Origin: Roseivivax sediminis
GTDB taxonomy: Bacteria > Pseudomonadota > Alphaproteobacteria > Rhodobacterales > Rhodobacteraceae
DNA: 64,000 nt
Reading direction: 5' to 3'
Assembly: GCF_900112685.1 (NCBI RefSeq)
Contig: NZ_FOMS01000004.1
Span: forward strand, 15,025 to 79,024
A model generated the notes under the pieces. The model was given only the letters and a program-made list of their open reading frames with translations. It searched no databases and was not told where the DNA came from. Below are positions 1 through 8,457 of this stretch, in pieces. Each line of letters opens with the position of its first letter. Position 1 is the first letter of the stretch. The translations under genes and the position numbers were made by a program.

Positions 1-25
1 CCCTCCTCCTCCCTGGTGTCGCCGC
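1..25 (+). ncRNA. Truncated cuckoo/CcsR-type RNA hairpin (copy 1)
   Basis: Bases 1-16 read CCCTCCTCCTCCCTGG, identical to two further copies at 80-95 and 119-134. The left stem lies outside the window, so the hairpin cannot be verified for this copy. By analogy with the other two copies it should be the 3' half of a preceding CCUCCUCCC-loop RNA. Assigned by repeat identity only. Confidence 0.5.
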
Positions 26-70
26 ACCGAACATCGCGGGACAGGCCGACGAGGCCCGATCCCGCTACCG

Positions 71-142
71 GCCGCGGACCCCTCCTCCTCCCTGGGTCCA
101 CGGGCTCTGCGGCGGCGCCCCTCCTCCTCCCTGGCGCCGCCG
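71..142 (+). ncRNA. Cuckoo/CcsR-type sRNA with two CCUCCUCCC hairpin loops
   Basis: Two hairpins 39 bases apart display the same pyrimidine loop. In the first, GGACCC (76-81) pairs with GGGTCC (94-99), and GCCG/CGG(G) extends it past one C-A mismatch. In the second, GGCGGCGCC (111-119) pairs perfectly with GGCGCCGCC (133-141). The stems differ in sequence but are each self-complementary, while the loop is conserved; this is the signature of a structured RNA family. Known family: cuckoo RNAs, including CcsR of Rhodobacter sphaeroides, expose an anti-Shine-Dalgarno CCUCCUCCC in paired hairpin loops and usually follow a DUF1127 gene under RpoH-type stress sigma factors. That upstream gene would lie left of the window. 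Exact RNA ends are not determinable here. Confidence 0.65.
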
Positions 143-230
143 CATCCGAGCCACCGCTTTCCCTTCCCGCCACGCTTCGCTAGACCGTCCCCGACCACGC
201 CCGACAGGGCACGAGAACGGGACCACGACC

Positions 231-3200
231 ATGGCGATGGACAAGACCTTCGACGCGGCGGAAGCCGAAGCACGCCTCTATGCCAGCTGGCTTGAGGCTG
301 GCGCCTTTGCCGCCGGCGCCAACGCGCGCGAGGGCGCGGAGGCGTTCAGCATCATGATCCCGCCGCCGAACGTGACGGGCTCGCTGCACATGGGGCACGC
401 CTTCAACAACACGCTGCAGGACATCCTCGTGCGCTGGCACCGCATGCGCGGGCACGACACGCTGTGGCAGCCCGGGCAGGACCATGCCGGGATCGCGACG
501 CAAATGGTCGTGGAACGGGAACTCGCGAAGGAAGGCGGCCAGAGCCGGCGCGAGATGGGCCGCGAAGCCTTCCTCAAGAAGGTCTGGGAGTGGAAGGCGC
601 AGTCCGGCGGCACGATCATCAACCAGCTCGAGCGGCTCGGCGCCTCCTGCGACTGGTCGCGCAACGCGTTCACCATGTCCGGGGCGCCCGGGGCGCCCGC
701 GGGCGAGGATGGCAATTTCCATGACGCGGTGATCCGCGTCTTCGTGGAGATGTACGAAAAGGGCCTGATCTACCGCGGCAAGCGGCTGGTGAACTGGGAC
801 CCGCATTTCGAGACGGCGATTTCCGATCTGGAGGTCGAGAACGTCGAGACGCCGGGCGGGATGTGGCACTTCAAGTACCCGCTCGCGGACGGGCGCACCT
901 ATACGTATGTGGAGAAGGACGAAGACGGCAACGTCCTCTTCGAGGAAGAACGCGACTACATCTCCATCGCCACGACCCGGCCAGAGACGATGCTGGGCGA
1001 CGGCGCGGTTGCGGTGCATCCCTCGGACGAACGCTATGCGCCCATCGTCGGCGCGCTGTGCGAGATCCCGGTGGGGCCGAAGGAACACCGCCGCCTGATC
1101 CCGATCATCACCGACGAATACCCCGACCCGGACTTCGGCTCGGGGGCGGTGAAGATCACCGGCGCGCACGATTTCAACGACTATGCCGTGGCCCAGCGTT
1201 GCGACATTCCCTGCTACCGGCTGATGGACACGGCCGCACAGATGCGGGCCGACGGCGCCCCCTACGCCGAGGCGGCCGACATCGCGCTGGAAGTCGCCAA
1301 GGGCGAGCGCACGCTGACGCAGACCGAGACCGATGCGATCAACCTCGTTCCGGACGACCTGCGCGGGCTCGACCGGTTCGAGGCGCGCAAGCGCGTGGTG
1401 GAGCAGATCACCGACGAAGGGCTGGCCGTCATGGTGCCGCCCACGGACCCGCGCCTCGGCGGCAAGGCGCCGGCCGCGCCCGAGGAAGGCGGCGAGCCGC
1501 GCGACGAACAGCTTGTCCCGCTGGTGGAGCACAAACCGATCATGCAGCCCTTCGGCGACCGCTCGAAGGTGGTGATCGAGCCGATGCTGACCGACCAGTG
1601 GTTCGTCGACACCTCCAAGATCGTCGGCCCGGCGCTCGACGCGGTGCGCGACGGCACGGTGGAGATCCTGCCGGAGCGCGACAAGAAGGTGTATTTCCAC
1701 TGGCTCGAGAATATCGAGCCGTGGTGCATCTCGCGCCAGCTCTGGTGGGGGCACCAGATCCCTGTATGGCACACGCCGGGTTTCGGAGAGGAATGGCGCT
1801 CCTTCTGCGCTGCGACCGAGGCCGAGGCGCTGGAGCAGATGCACGCCACCTTCGGGGACGACGCCGAGTTCATCCTCGTCGAGGACGAGGCAGCGGCCAC
1901 CGACATGCTGGCCGAGTATTTCCAGAACGCGACCGACACCACCGGCGTCGACCAGCGCCGCCGCCCGCAGGCGATTCCGGTCTTCCGCGATCCAGACGTG
2001 CTGGATACCTGGTTCTCTTCGGGGCTCTGGCCCATCGGCACGCTCGGCTGGCCCGAGGACACCGAGGAACTGAGGCGCTATTTCCCGACCTCCGTGCTGA
2101 TCACCGGATTCGACATCATCTTTTTCTGGGTCGCCCGGATGATGATGATGCAATACGCCATCGTCGGGGAGCGCCCGTTCGACACCGTCTATGTCCACGC
2201 CCTCGTCCGAGACGAGAAGGGCAAGAAGATGTCCAAATCGCTCGGCAACGTGCTAGACCCGATCGAGCTGATCGACGAGTTCGGCGCGGATGCGGTGCGG
2301 TTCACGCTGTCTTCGATGGCGGCGATGGGCCGCGATCTCAAGCTGTCGAAGGACCGCGTCGCCGGCTATCGCAACTTCGGCACGAAGCTCTGGAACGCCT
2401 GCCGCTTCGCGGAGATGAACGGCGTGTTCGAAGGCCATAGCTTCCGTGCCGAGCCGCCGTCCGCGAAAGCTACGGCGAACGCCTGGATCATCGGCGAGAC
2501 CGCGAAGGTGCGGGAAGAGGTGGACGCCGCCATGTCGGCCTTCCGCTTCAACGACGCCGCGAACGGGCTCTATGCCTTCGTCTGGGGGATCGTCTGCGAC
2601 TGGTACGTGGAATTCGCCAAACCGCTCCTGAACGACGAGGCCACCGCGGCGGAGACGCGGGCCACGATGGCCTGGGTGCTCGATCGCTGCCTGCTGATGC
2701 TGCATCCGTTCATGCCCTTCGTGACCGAGGAGTTGTGGGGCACGCTGGGCGACCGACCCAAGATGCTGGTCCACGGCGACTGGCCGCAGGATCGCGCCGA
2801 GGCCTGCGTCACACCCGAGGCGGAGCGCGAAATGTCCTGGGTGATCGCGCTCATCGACGGCGTTCGCTCCGCCAGGGCGCAGATGCGCGTGCCGAACGGC
2901 ATGCACGTCCCGCTTCTGGTCGCCGATCTGGATAAGGCGGGTCGGAACGCCTGGGCCGCGAACGAGGCCCTGATCGCGCGGCTCGCCCGCGTCGAAAGCC
3001 TGACCGAGACGCAGGACTTCCCCAAGGGCACCGTCACCATCCCGGTGGGCGGCGCGACCTTCGGTATGCCGCTGGACGGCATCGTCGATGTCGCGGCCGA
3101 GATGGCGCGGCTGGAAAAGTCGCTGTCAAAGCTGCAGAAAGAAGTGGCCGGCCTCGAGAAGCGGGTAAGCAACCCGAAGTTCGTCGAGAGCGCGCCGGAC

Positions 3201-3296
3201 GACGTGGTGGAGGAAACCCGCGAATCGCTCGCCGCCCGGCGCGAAGAGGAACGGACCCTCGAAATCGCGCTGGCCCGCCTGCGCGAGATCGGCTGA
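231..3296 (+). CDS. valS: Valine--tRNA ligase
   Basis: Class I aminoacyl-tRNA synthetase that charges tRNA-Val in the cytoplasm and edits mischarged threonine. The HIGH signature appears as HMGH at residues 53-56 after PPPNVTGSL, and the KMSKS loop ([10 protein letters not shown]) lies near residue 666. The C-terminal 65 residues (from [15 protein letters not shown]) form the coiled-coil tRNA-binding arm typical of ValRS. The length of 1021 aa is somewhat above the usual ~880-950 because of acidic insertions, for example around residues 395-425. The ATG at 231 follows a GGGA-type site and starts a full-length protein. It stands alone on the plus strand, downstream of the cuckoo RNA hairpins. 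Confidence 0.98.
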   Translation: MAMDKTFDAAEAEARLYASWLEAGAFAAGANAREGAEAFSIMIPPPNVTGSLHMGHAFNNTLQDILVRWHRMRGHDTLWQPGQDHAGIATQMVVERELAKEGGQSRREMGREAFLKKVWEWKAQSGGTIINQLERLGASCDWSRNAFTMSGAPGAPAGEDGNFHDAVIRVFVEMYEKGLIYRGKRLVNWDPHFETAISDLEVENVETPGGMWHFKYPLADGRTYTYVEKDEDGNVLFEEERDYISIATTRPETMLGDGAVAVHPSDERYAPIVGALCEIPVGPKEHRRLIPIITDEYPDPDFGSGAVKITGAHDFNDYAVAQRCDIPCYRLMDTAAQMRADGAPYAEAADIALEVAKGERTLTQTETDAINLVPDDLRGLDRFEARKRVVEQITDEGLAVMVPPTDPRLGGKAPAAPEEGGEPRDEQLVPLVEHKPIMQPFGDRSKVVIEPMLTDQWFVDTSKIVGPALDAVRDGTVEILPERDKKVYFHWLENIEPWCISRQLWWGHQIPVWHTPGFGEEWRSFCAATEAEALEQMHATFGDDAEFILVEDEAAATDMLAEYFQNATDTTGVDQRRRPQAIPVFRDPDVLDTWFSSGLWPIGTLGWPEDTEELRRYFPTSVLITGFDIIFFWVARMMMMQYAIVGERPFDTVYVHALVRDEKGKKMSKSLGNVLDPIELIDEFGADAVRFTLSSMAAMGRDLKLSKDRVAGYRNFGTKLWNACRFAEMNGVFEGHSFRAEPPSAKATANAWIIGETAKVREEVDAAMSAFRFNDAANGLYAFVWGIVCDWYVEFAKPLLNDEATAAETRATMAWVLDRCLLMLHPFMPFVTEELWGTLGDRPKMLVHGDWPQDRAEACVTPEAEREMSWVIALIDGVRSARAQMRVPNGMHVPLLVADLDKAGRNAWAANEALIARLARVESLTETQDFPKGTVTIPVGGATFGMPLDGIVDVAAEMARLEKSLSKLQKEVAGLEKRVSNPKFVESAPDDVVEETRESLAARREEERTLEIALARLREIG

Positions 3297-3311
3297 TCGA
3301 CAATTCTCAAT

Positions 3312-3340
3312 CGTCAGGCGGCCCGGATGGCCGCCCGACG
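3312..3340 (+). terminator. Hairpin after valS
   Basis: GGCGGCC (3317-3323) pairs with GGCCGCC (3329-3335), and CGTC/GACG extends the stem across one mismatch. No T-run follows, so this is a hairpin of terminator position rather than a textbook intrinsic terminator. Confidence 0.35.
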
Positions 3341-3390
3341 ACCGCGTGAACCACGCAAAGGCGGCTTCACGTCCTTCGGTAACCCTATTC

Positions 3391-3448
3391 ACCTGTCAAC
3401 CGTTTGAAGCCTTCGAAATTGCCTATATGTTAATTGGGATTGACAGGT
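3391..3448 (+). promoter_or_regulatory. bphO promoter region with TGT-N12-ACA (PpsR/CrtJ-type) operator
   Basis: TGT (3428-3430), twelve bases, then ACA (3443-3445) matches the PpsR/CrtJ aerobic repressor consensus TGT-N12-ACA. It overlaps a plausible -10 (TATGTT, 3426-3431) that lies 16 bases after TTGAAG (3404-3409). The same interval holds a perfect 9-base inverted repeat, ACCTGTCAA (3391-3399) and TTGACAGGT (3440-3448), whose right arm shares the TTGACA of the operator. The site ends 16 bases before the bphO start codon. Assignment to PpsR is inference from the motif and from the known genomic association of PpsR with bacteriophytochromes. Confidence 0.45.
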
Positions 3449-3461
3449 TCCGGAGTCACCT

Positions 3462-4049
3462 TTGCTCGACACCCACCCTTCCCGGCCGGCGCGCGCGTCC
3501 GGCCTGCACCCGCACCTGCGCGAGGCGACCCGCGCGGCGCATCTGCGCACGGAGGACGCGTTCGCGCCCTTCCTGCGGGCGCCGGTGGCCGAGCTCGGCC
3601 CGTTCCTGGCCGCGCAACTGGGCGCCGCAAGGGCGCTGCATGCCGCACGTGACGGCACGCCCGTGGCGGAGGAAAACAGCCTGCTCTGCGACCTCGGCGA
3701 CGCCTACGAAAACGATCTCCGCGAGATCGGGCATGCCCCTCTGCCCGGCAACGCAATCTTGGCGCCGCGGCCGCTCGATACGCTGGCCGTGGGGTATCTC
3801 ACGCTCGGCGCACGGCTTGGCACGGCGGTTCTGGCGCGCGCGCTGACCGCAGCCGGTGGCACCCTGCCCCGGTCTTTCACCCTTTCGGCGCCAGAAGGCG
3901 CATGGCGCGCTTTCCGGCAGCGCCTCGACACCCATTCCCATGATCCGGCCCGGTCCGCGCGCATCGTCGCGGATGTCGTGGCCGGGTTCGACCTCCATCG
4001 CGCGGCGGCGGCGCGTGCATGGCCACACCACGAAGATCGGAGCCCATGA
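3462..4049 (+). CDS. bphO: Biliverdin-producing heme oxygenase
   Basis: Opens heme to biliverdin IX-alpha, iron and CO, which supplies the chromophore of the adjoining bacteriophytochrome. The 195-aa protein is of normal length for bacterial BphO/HO. The N-terminal helix LREATRAAH places the likely proximal heme ligand at His27. The start is a TTG at 3462 with GGAG about six bases upstream; no ATG in frame gives a better start. The stop overlaps the next gene's ATG (ATGA at 4046-4049), so translation is coupled. The bphO-bphP pairing is standard for light-sensing operons and supports the assignment where sequence similarity alone would be modest. Confidence 0.88.
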   Translation: MLDTHPSRPARASGLHPHLREATRAAHLRTEDAFAPFLRAPVAELGPFLAAQLGAARALHAARDGTPVAEENSLLCDLGDAYENDLREIGHAPLPGNAILAPRPLDTLAVGYLTLGARLGTAVLARALTAAGGTLPRSFTLSAPEGAWRAFRQRLDTHSHDPARSARIVADVVAGFDLHRAAAARAWPHHEDRSP

Positions 4050-6592
4050 GCCACGCATCTCCCGCCAAGACCGACCGGACAATCGACCTCGACAGCTGTG
4101 CCAGCGAACCGATCCACCTTCTCGGGCGGGTCCAAAGCTATGGCGCCCTGCTGGCGGTGTCGTCCGACTGGATGGTCCAGCACGCGTCCGTCAACCTCGC
4201 GTCTCTGCTGGGCGAGGAGGCCGCGGCCGATCCCATCGGACGTCCGCTGGGCGACATCCTGCCGGACGAGGCCTTCGCGACCATCCGCCGGCGCCTGCGC
4301 AGTCTCGAATCCGGCGCGCAGGCCACCCGGATTTTCGGGGTGGCCCTGCATGACCGGCGCTTCGACGTGTCGATCCATCAAAGCGGCCGACATCTCGTGA
4401 TCGAGTTCGAACCCGAGGCCGGGCACCGAGACGAGGACGCGCTGGCCGGGACCTATCCGCTGATCCAGAAAGTCCGCGAAGCCGACACTCTCTCGCGTGT
4501 GGCGCACGAAGGCGCCCGCGCCGTGCAGGCGTTGTCGGGCTTCGATTCGGTGATGGTCTACCAGTTCCAGGACGACGGATCGGGCAGCGTCATCGCCGAG
4601 AGCAAGGTCGGCGCCTCGCCGAGCTATCTCGGCCTGCGCTTCCCGGCGAGCGACATTCCCGCCCAGGCGCGCGCGCTCTACCAGCGCAACCTGCTGCGCC
4701 TGATCGCCGATATCGACGATCCGGGCGCGGAGATCGTGCCCGGCCGCTCCCCGGAGGGCGAGCCGCTGGACCTGTCGCTCGCGGTGACGCGGGCTGTGTC
4801 GCCGATCCATATCGAGTACCTGCGCAACATGAATGTCGCCGCCTCGATGTCGGTGTCAATCATCAAGGACGGCAAGCTCTGGGGGCTCTTCGCCTGTCAC
4901 CATCGCGCACCGCATTACGTGCCGTTCGACAAGCGCACGGCGGTGGAGTTGTTCGCGCATCTCTTCAGCTACGAGCTGACGCGCCTGCAGGAACGCGCGC
5001 GTACACAGACCGAATCGCGGATGCGCGAGATGCAGGGCCAGCTCATGCGCAAGCTCGCCGTGGGCACCGACCTCGCCGAGAGCCTGACCGGCATTTCCGA
5101 GCCGCTGGACCGTATCATCCCCCATGACGGCCTGGTCCTTGTTTCGGACGGCGCGGTCAGCACGACCGGCGTGACGCCGACGAAGTCGGAGCTGAACGAC
5201 CTCACCCGCTTTCTGAACACCGCGGCCTCGACCGAGGTCTACGCGACCGATTGCCTGTCGCGCGAACACGCACCCGCACGCGACTACAGCGCCCGCTGCT
5301 CGGGCATCCTGGCGCTGCCGATCTCGCGCACGCCCCGCGACTACCTGATCCTCTGCCGGCGCGAGGAAGCGCATACCGTCGACTGGGCCGGCGCGCCCGA
5401 CAAGACGGTGAGCGAGGGCCGCCTGCACCCGCGCAAGAGCTTCGAGGCCTGGCAGGAGATCGTGCAGGGCCAGTCGACCCCCTGGGGCGAGGAGGCGCTA
5501 CGCGCGGCGGACATGCTGCGCAGTCTGCTGCTGGAAGTCTTCCTGCGGATCTCCGATTCGCGGAACATGGAGCGCAAGCGCGCGCAGGAACGGCAGGAGC
5601 TCCTGATCTCGGAGCTCAACCACCGCGTCCGTAACATCCTCAACCTCATGCGCGGGCTGATCTCGCAAAGCCAGCGCGAGAACGTGACCATCGACCGCTT
5701 TGCCGGCAGCCTAGACGGACGCATCCAGGCGCTCGCCCGTGCGCACGACCAGCTGACCCGCAAGGAATGGGCGCCCGCGTCGCTCTCGGAACTGGTGCGC
5801 CTGGAGCTTGCCGCCTATGTCGAGAACGTGGACCGCGCGACGGTCGAAGGCGACGACGTCCTGCTCGCACCGGACGCCTATACCGCACTGGCGCTGGTTC
5901 TGCACGAGATGGTCACGAATTCCGTCAAGTACGGCGCGATGAGCGATGGCAACGGACACGTGACCATCGGTTTCTCGCGCGATGCCGCAGGCGCGCTCGA
6001 ACTCGACTGGCGCGAGCGGGGCGGCCCGGTCGTGCGTCCGCCCGAGCGGCGCGGCTTCGGCTCCGCCATCATCGAGCGGTCGATTCCCTTCGAACTCAAC
6101 GGCGAGGCGGAAATCGACTACCGTGCGACCGGCGTAGCCGCCCGGTTTCGCGTGCCGCCGCGCTACCTGTCGGAGCCGGAGAACGTCGTGGCGCTGCAGC
6201 GCGTCGACAAGATCGTGCACAACAGCAAGCCCAAACTCAAAGGCCCGGCGCTGGTGGTCGAGGACGCGATGATCATCGCCATGGATGCGGCCGACATCCT
6301 GCGGGACTTCGGCGCCAGCGACGTGCGCATCGCGGCCAACGTCGCCGAAGGCCTGCGCGAGGCGCAGCGCGAGCGCTACGAGGTTGCCATTATCGACGTG
6401 AACCTCGGCGGCGAACAGTCGGTGAAGGTGGCCGAGGCGCTGGCGATGGCCGGCGTGCCCCTGGTCGTGACCACCGGCTACGGCGAGCGGGAGAATCTGC
6501 GCTCGACCTTCCCGCCGTGCCAGATCCTGCAGAAGCCGTTCTCCAACGAGAGCATAGGTCAGGCGCTGGCCGAACTCGGCTTCACCCTGTGA
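4046..6592 (+). CDS. bphP: Bacteriophytochrome hybrid histidine kinase (PAS-GAF-PHY-HWE-REC)
   Basis: Red/far-red photoreceptor kinase of 848 aa. Cys18, just before EPIHLLGRVQ, is the expected thioether attachment site for biliverdin. A PAS domain follows, then a GAF domain with the PASDIPAQAR chromophore motif near residue 200, and a PHY domain whose tongue carries HPRKSF. The transmitter has SELNHRVRN with His526, typical of HWE/HisKA_2 kinases rather than classical HisKA. A C-terminal receiver domain (VVEDAM..., IIDVNLG) has phosphoacceptor Asp784 and a conserved KPF lysine. The ATG at 4046, preceded by CGGAG, is preferred over an in-frame ATG at 4019 because it overlaps the bphO stop. Output is presumably a cytoplasmic phosphorelay; no partner response regulator is next to it. 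Confidence 0.95.
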   Translation: MSHASPAKTDRTIDLDSCASEPIHLLGRVQSYGALLAVSSDWMVQHASVNLASLLGEEAAADPIGRPLGDILPDEAFATIRRRLRSLESGAQATRIFGVALHDRRFDVSIHQSGRHLVIEFEPEAGHRDEDALAGTYPLIQKVREADTLSRVAHEGARAVQALSGFDSVMVYQFQDDGSGSVIAESKVGASPSYLGLRFPASDIPAQARALYQRNLLRLIADIDDPGAEIVPGRSPEGEPLDLSLAVTRAVSPIHIEYLRNMNVAASMSVSIIKDGKLWGLFACHHRAPHYVPFDKRTAVELFAHLFSYELTRLQERARTQTESRMREMQGQLMRKLAVGTDLAESLTGISEPLDRIIPHDGLVLVSDGAVSTTGVTPTKSELNDLTRFLNTAASTEVYATDCLSREHAPARDYSARCSGILALPISRTPRDYLILCRREEAHTVDWAGAPDKTVSEGRLHPRKSFEAWQEIVQGQSTPWGEEALRAADMLRSLLLEVFLRISDSRNMERKRAQERQELLISELNHRVRNILNLMRGLISQSQRENVTIDRFAGSLDGRIQALARAHDQLTRKEWAPASLSELVRLELAAYVENVDRATVEGDDVLLAPDAYTALALVLHEMVTNSVKYGAMSDGNGHVTIGFSRDAAGALELDWRERGGPVVRPPERRGFGSAIIERSIPFELNGEAEIDYRATGVAARFRVPPRYLSEPENVVALQRVDKIVHNSKPKLKGPALVVEDAMIIAMDAADILRDFGASDVRIAANVAEGLREAQRERYEVAIIDVNLGGEQSVKVAEALAMAGVPLVVTTGYGERENLRSTFPPCQILQKPFSNESIGQALAELGFTL

Positions 6593-6613
6593 CGGGCTGC
6601 CCGGCGGCGGCCC

Positions 6614-7555
6614 TCACTCCTGCACCGGCGGGGTGCCGTGGGTGTGGAAGGTCTCGATCGTCTTGAGCCCCCAGGCCTGGCCCTTCTCGCGGTCGGCCTC
6701 GGTCCACATCACCGGCTCCCAGTCGGGGGCGAGGATCAGCCGCGCGCCGGCATTGGCGAGTTCCACCCGGTTGCCCGCAGGCTCCCATACGTACAGGAAG
6801 AACGTGCCCTGGATCGCGTGCTTGTGCGGTCCTGTCTCGATGTGCACGCCGTTCTGCAGGAAGATGTCGGCGGCCCGCAGGATGTCCTCGCGCTGGTCGG
6901 TGGCATAGGTGACATGGTGCAGGCGCCCGTCGCCGCGGCCGTGCTCTTCGGTACAGGCCAGATCGTAGCTCTTGTTGTTGACGGTAAACCAGCAGCCGCC
7001 GATGCGCCCGTTGTCGAGCTGGATGTATTCCGTCACCCGGGCGCCCAGGCAGGTTTCCATGAAGGTCCGGAACTCGGCCACGTCCTCGGCCAGCAGGTTG
7101 AGGTGGTCGATTCGCCGCGGCGGCACGCCGGTGAAGGCGCTCGACATGTTCTTCAGCGCGGGACGGTCCGCGCCCGCGGGCGCGTAGCGGTTGGTGTCGT
7201 AGTAGATTTCGAAGACATGCGCGAACGGGTCCTCGAAACGGAAGGCGCGGCCATGGCCGGGATCGCCATCGACCCAGCCATGGACCTTGTAGCCGGCCGC
7301 CTCGATCGCCGCCGCCCGCCGCTCCAGCGCCTCGGGCGAGGCGGCGCGGTAGCCGATATGGCCCACCCCGGTCGTCCCGGCCCGCGTGAGCTTCAGCGAA
7401 TGATGCTCGTAATCGTCCCACGCGCGCAGGTAGGCAGAGGCCCCATCCTCCTCCGTCAGCTTCAGCCCGTAGACGCGCGTGAAGAAGTCGAGGCTCTCCT
7501 CGTAGCGGTCGGTGAGCATCTCGACATGGCCGAGATGCGCGATGTCGCCGGTCAT
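6614..7555 (-). CDS. Type I extradiol (catechol 2,3-) dioxygenase, VOC fold
   Basis: Probable Fe(II) ring-cleavage dioxygenase acting on a catecholic substrate. The 313 aa comprise two vicinal-oxygen-chelate modules: one near residues 5-125 (HLGHVEMLT, HIGYRA) and a catalytic one near 145-270. The likely metal ligands are the His of RIDHLNL, the His of RLHHVTYA and the Glu of GNRVELANAG, which is the usual 2-His-1-Glu set. The ATG at 7555 follows GGAGG. It is monocistronic and convergent with bphP. No other aromatic-degradation gene is near, so the true substrate is unknown; PGAP-like names such as VOC family protein or metapyrocatechase would both fit. Confidence 0.85.
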   Translation of the reverse strand: MTGDIAHLGHVEMLTDRYEESLDFFTRVYGLKLTEEDGASAYLRAWDDYEHHSLKLTRAGTTGVGHIGYRAASPEALERRAAAIEAAGYKVHGWVDGDPGHGRAFRFEDPFAHVFEIYYDTNRYAPAGADRPALKNMSSAFTGVPPRRIDHLNLLAEDVAEFRTFMETCLGARVTEYIQLDNGRIGGCWFTVNNKSYDLACTEEHGRGDGRLHHVTYATDQREDILRAADIFLQNGVHIETGPHKHAIQGTFFLYVWEPAGNRVELANAGARLILAPDWEPVMWTEADREKGQAWGLKTIETFHTHGTPPVQE

Positions 7556-8457
7556 GGTGGGCCTCCGGTCCTTGGTCGCACGTGAATATGCCCGGATCAG
7601 CGTGGCACGAGAGCGCCCCGGAGGCCAAATCCGAAGCGCGTGCCGGCCCATAACTTTCGCTCCGGACGCGGGCCCGGCTGGGGAGAGGGATTCGCGGCCC
7701 GCGACCGGCGAAGCGGCCCGCCAGACCTTATCCGCGCATGAGCCGGGTCTTGCGGGCAAAATTTTCGAGAGGCTTGCCGGGGAGCCTTGAACCGGTGCGC
7801 CGCACCGACGGAAGGCGCACAGCCGCGTTCGGCCCCAGTGCCGTCACACCCGCTCCGGCGATAACGGAAAATTATGACGGATGAGTGGACCATCCACCCG
7901 GACAGAGGTTTCGCCGCTCTGCAGCGCGCGGCCGGCCAGCGCCCCGGAGGAGGCCGCGCGCACACCGCCCCGCACCGCTCCCCAAAGCGCCGCGCCGACC
8001 TGCGCCATGTTGTCTCGGATAGACGGACGTTTGGTGTCTGGTATCCCACAACACGCTGAATGCCGAGAACTTCCCCAGAGCTGCCGGATCGCCTCACCCA
8101 AATGCCGCGCCACCCCCGGCTGCACGGGCGTCGATGCAAGGACCGCAGTTTCGGACAAGGGGGCACGCGATCCCCGCCGAACTCTTCAAGGGACCGGAAT
8201 CAGACAAAAAATTTCGACGCTACGCCGCGGCGCGGCATAGCTCGCCGCGCTTCTCGACGATCAAGGAGGTTGATCCTGCTGCCCGGTCCCGGTCCACGCG
8301 GCCGACATGAGCAGAGGGCCGCGAAAGGGCTCCGGAGGCGCCGTCGCGGCCCATGGCGAAGGAGGATTTCGCGCAACAAAATGTCGCGCGGCACTTGAGA
8401 GTTGGGAGAAACTTCCGCACTAAAGGGAGCAACGATAATGCCAATCTGGGGTGGTCC
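7556..8457. other. 900-bp non-coding stretch upstream of the mrp operon
   Basis: No convincing gene is seen. Possible reading frames on both strands lack ribosome binding sites and recognisable domains. Visible structure: a palindrome CGGTGCGCCGCACCG near 7793-7807 and a hairpin GATCAA-GGAGG-TTGATC at 8259-8275 that holds a Shine-Dalgarno-like pentamer in its loop. The mrp promoter and a long 5' leader are expected here. An in-frame ATG at 8353 could extend mrpA upstream by 35 residues. Confidence 0.5.

Noticed and set aside
1..134. CRISPR repeats for the CCCTCCTCCTCCCTGG copies
   Set aside because: Unequal spacing (79 and 39), repeats too short, and each complete copy is the loop of its own hairpin; no cas genes.
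180..2198. 672-codon open frame antisense to valS
   Set aside because: Mirror of a clear, conserved valS; GC-rich codon bias opens the opposite strand. Composition is Arg/His-rich with no domain. The same applies to the long frames opposite ggt (14663-16606), cphA (25896-28172), otsA/PIG-L (44068 onward) and groEL (60041-61843).
7844..8158. Possible 104-aa gene on the minus strand upstream of mrpA
   Set aside because: TTG start without a ribosome binding site, no recognisable domain, and overlapping frames on the other strand are equally open.
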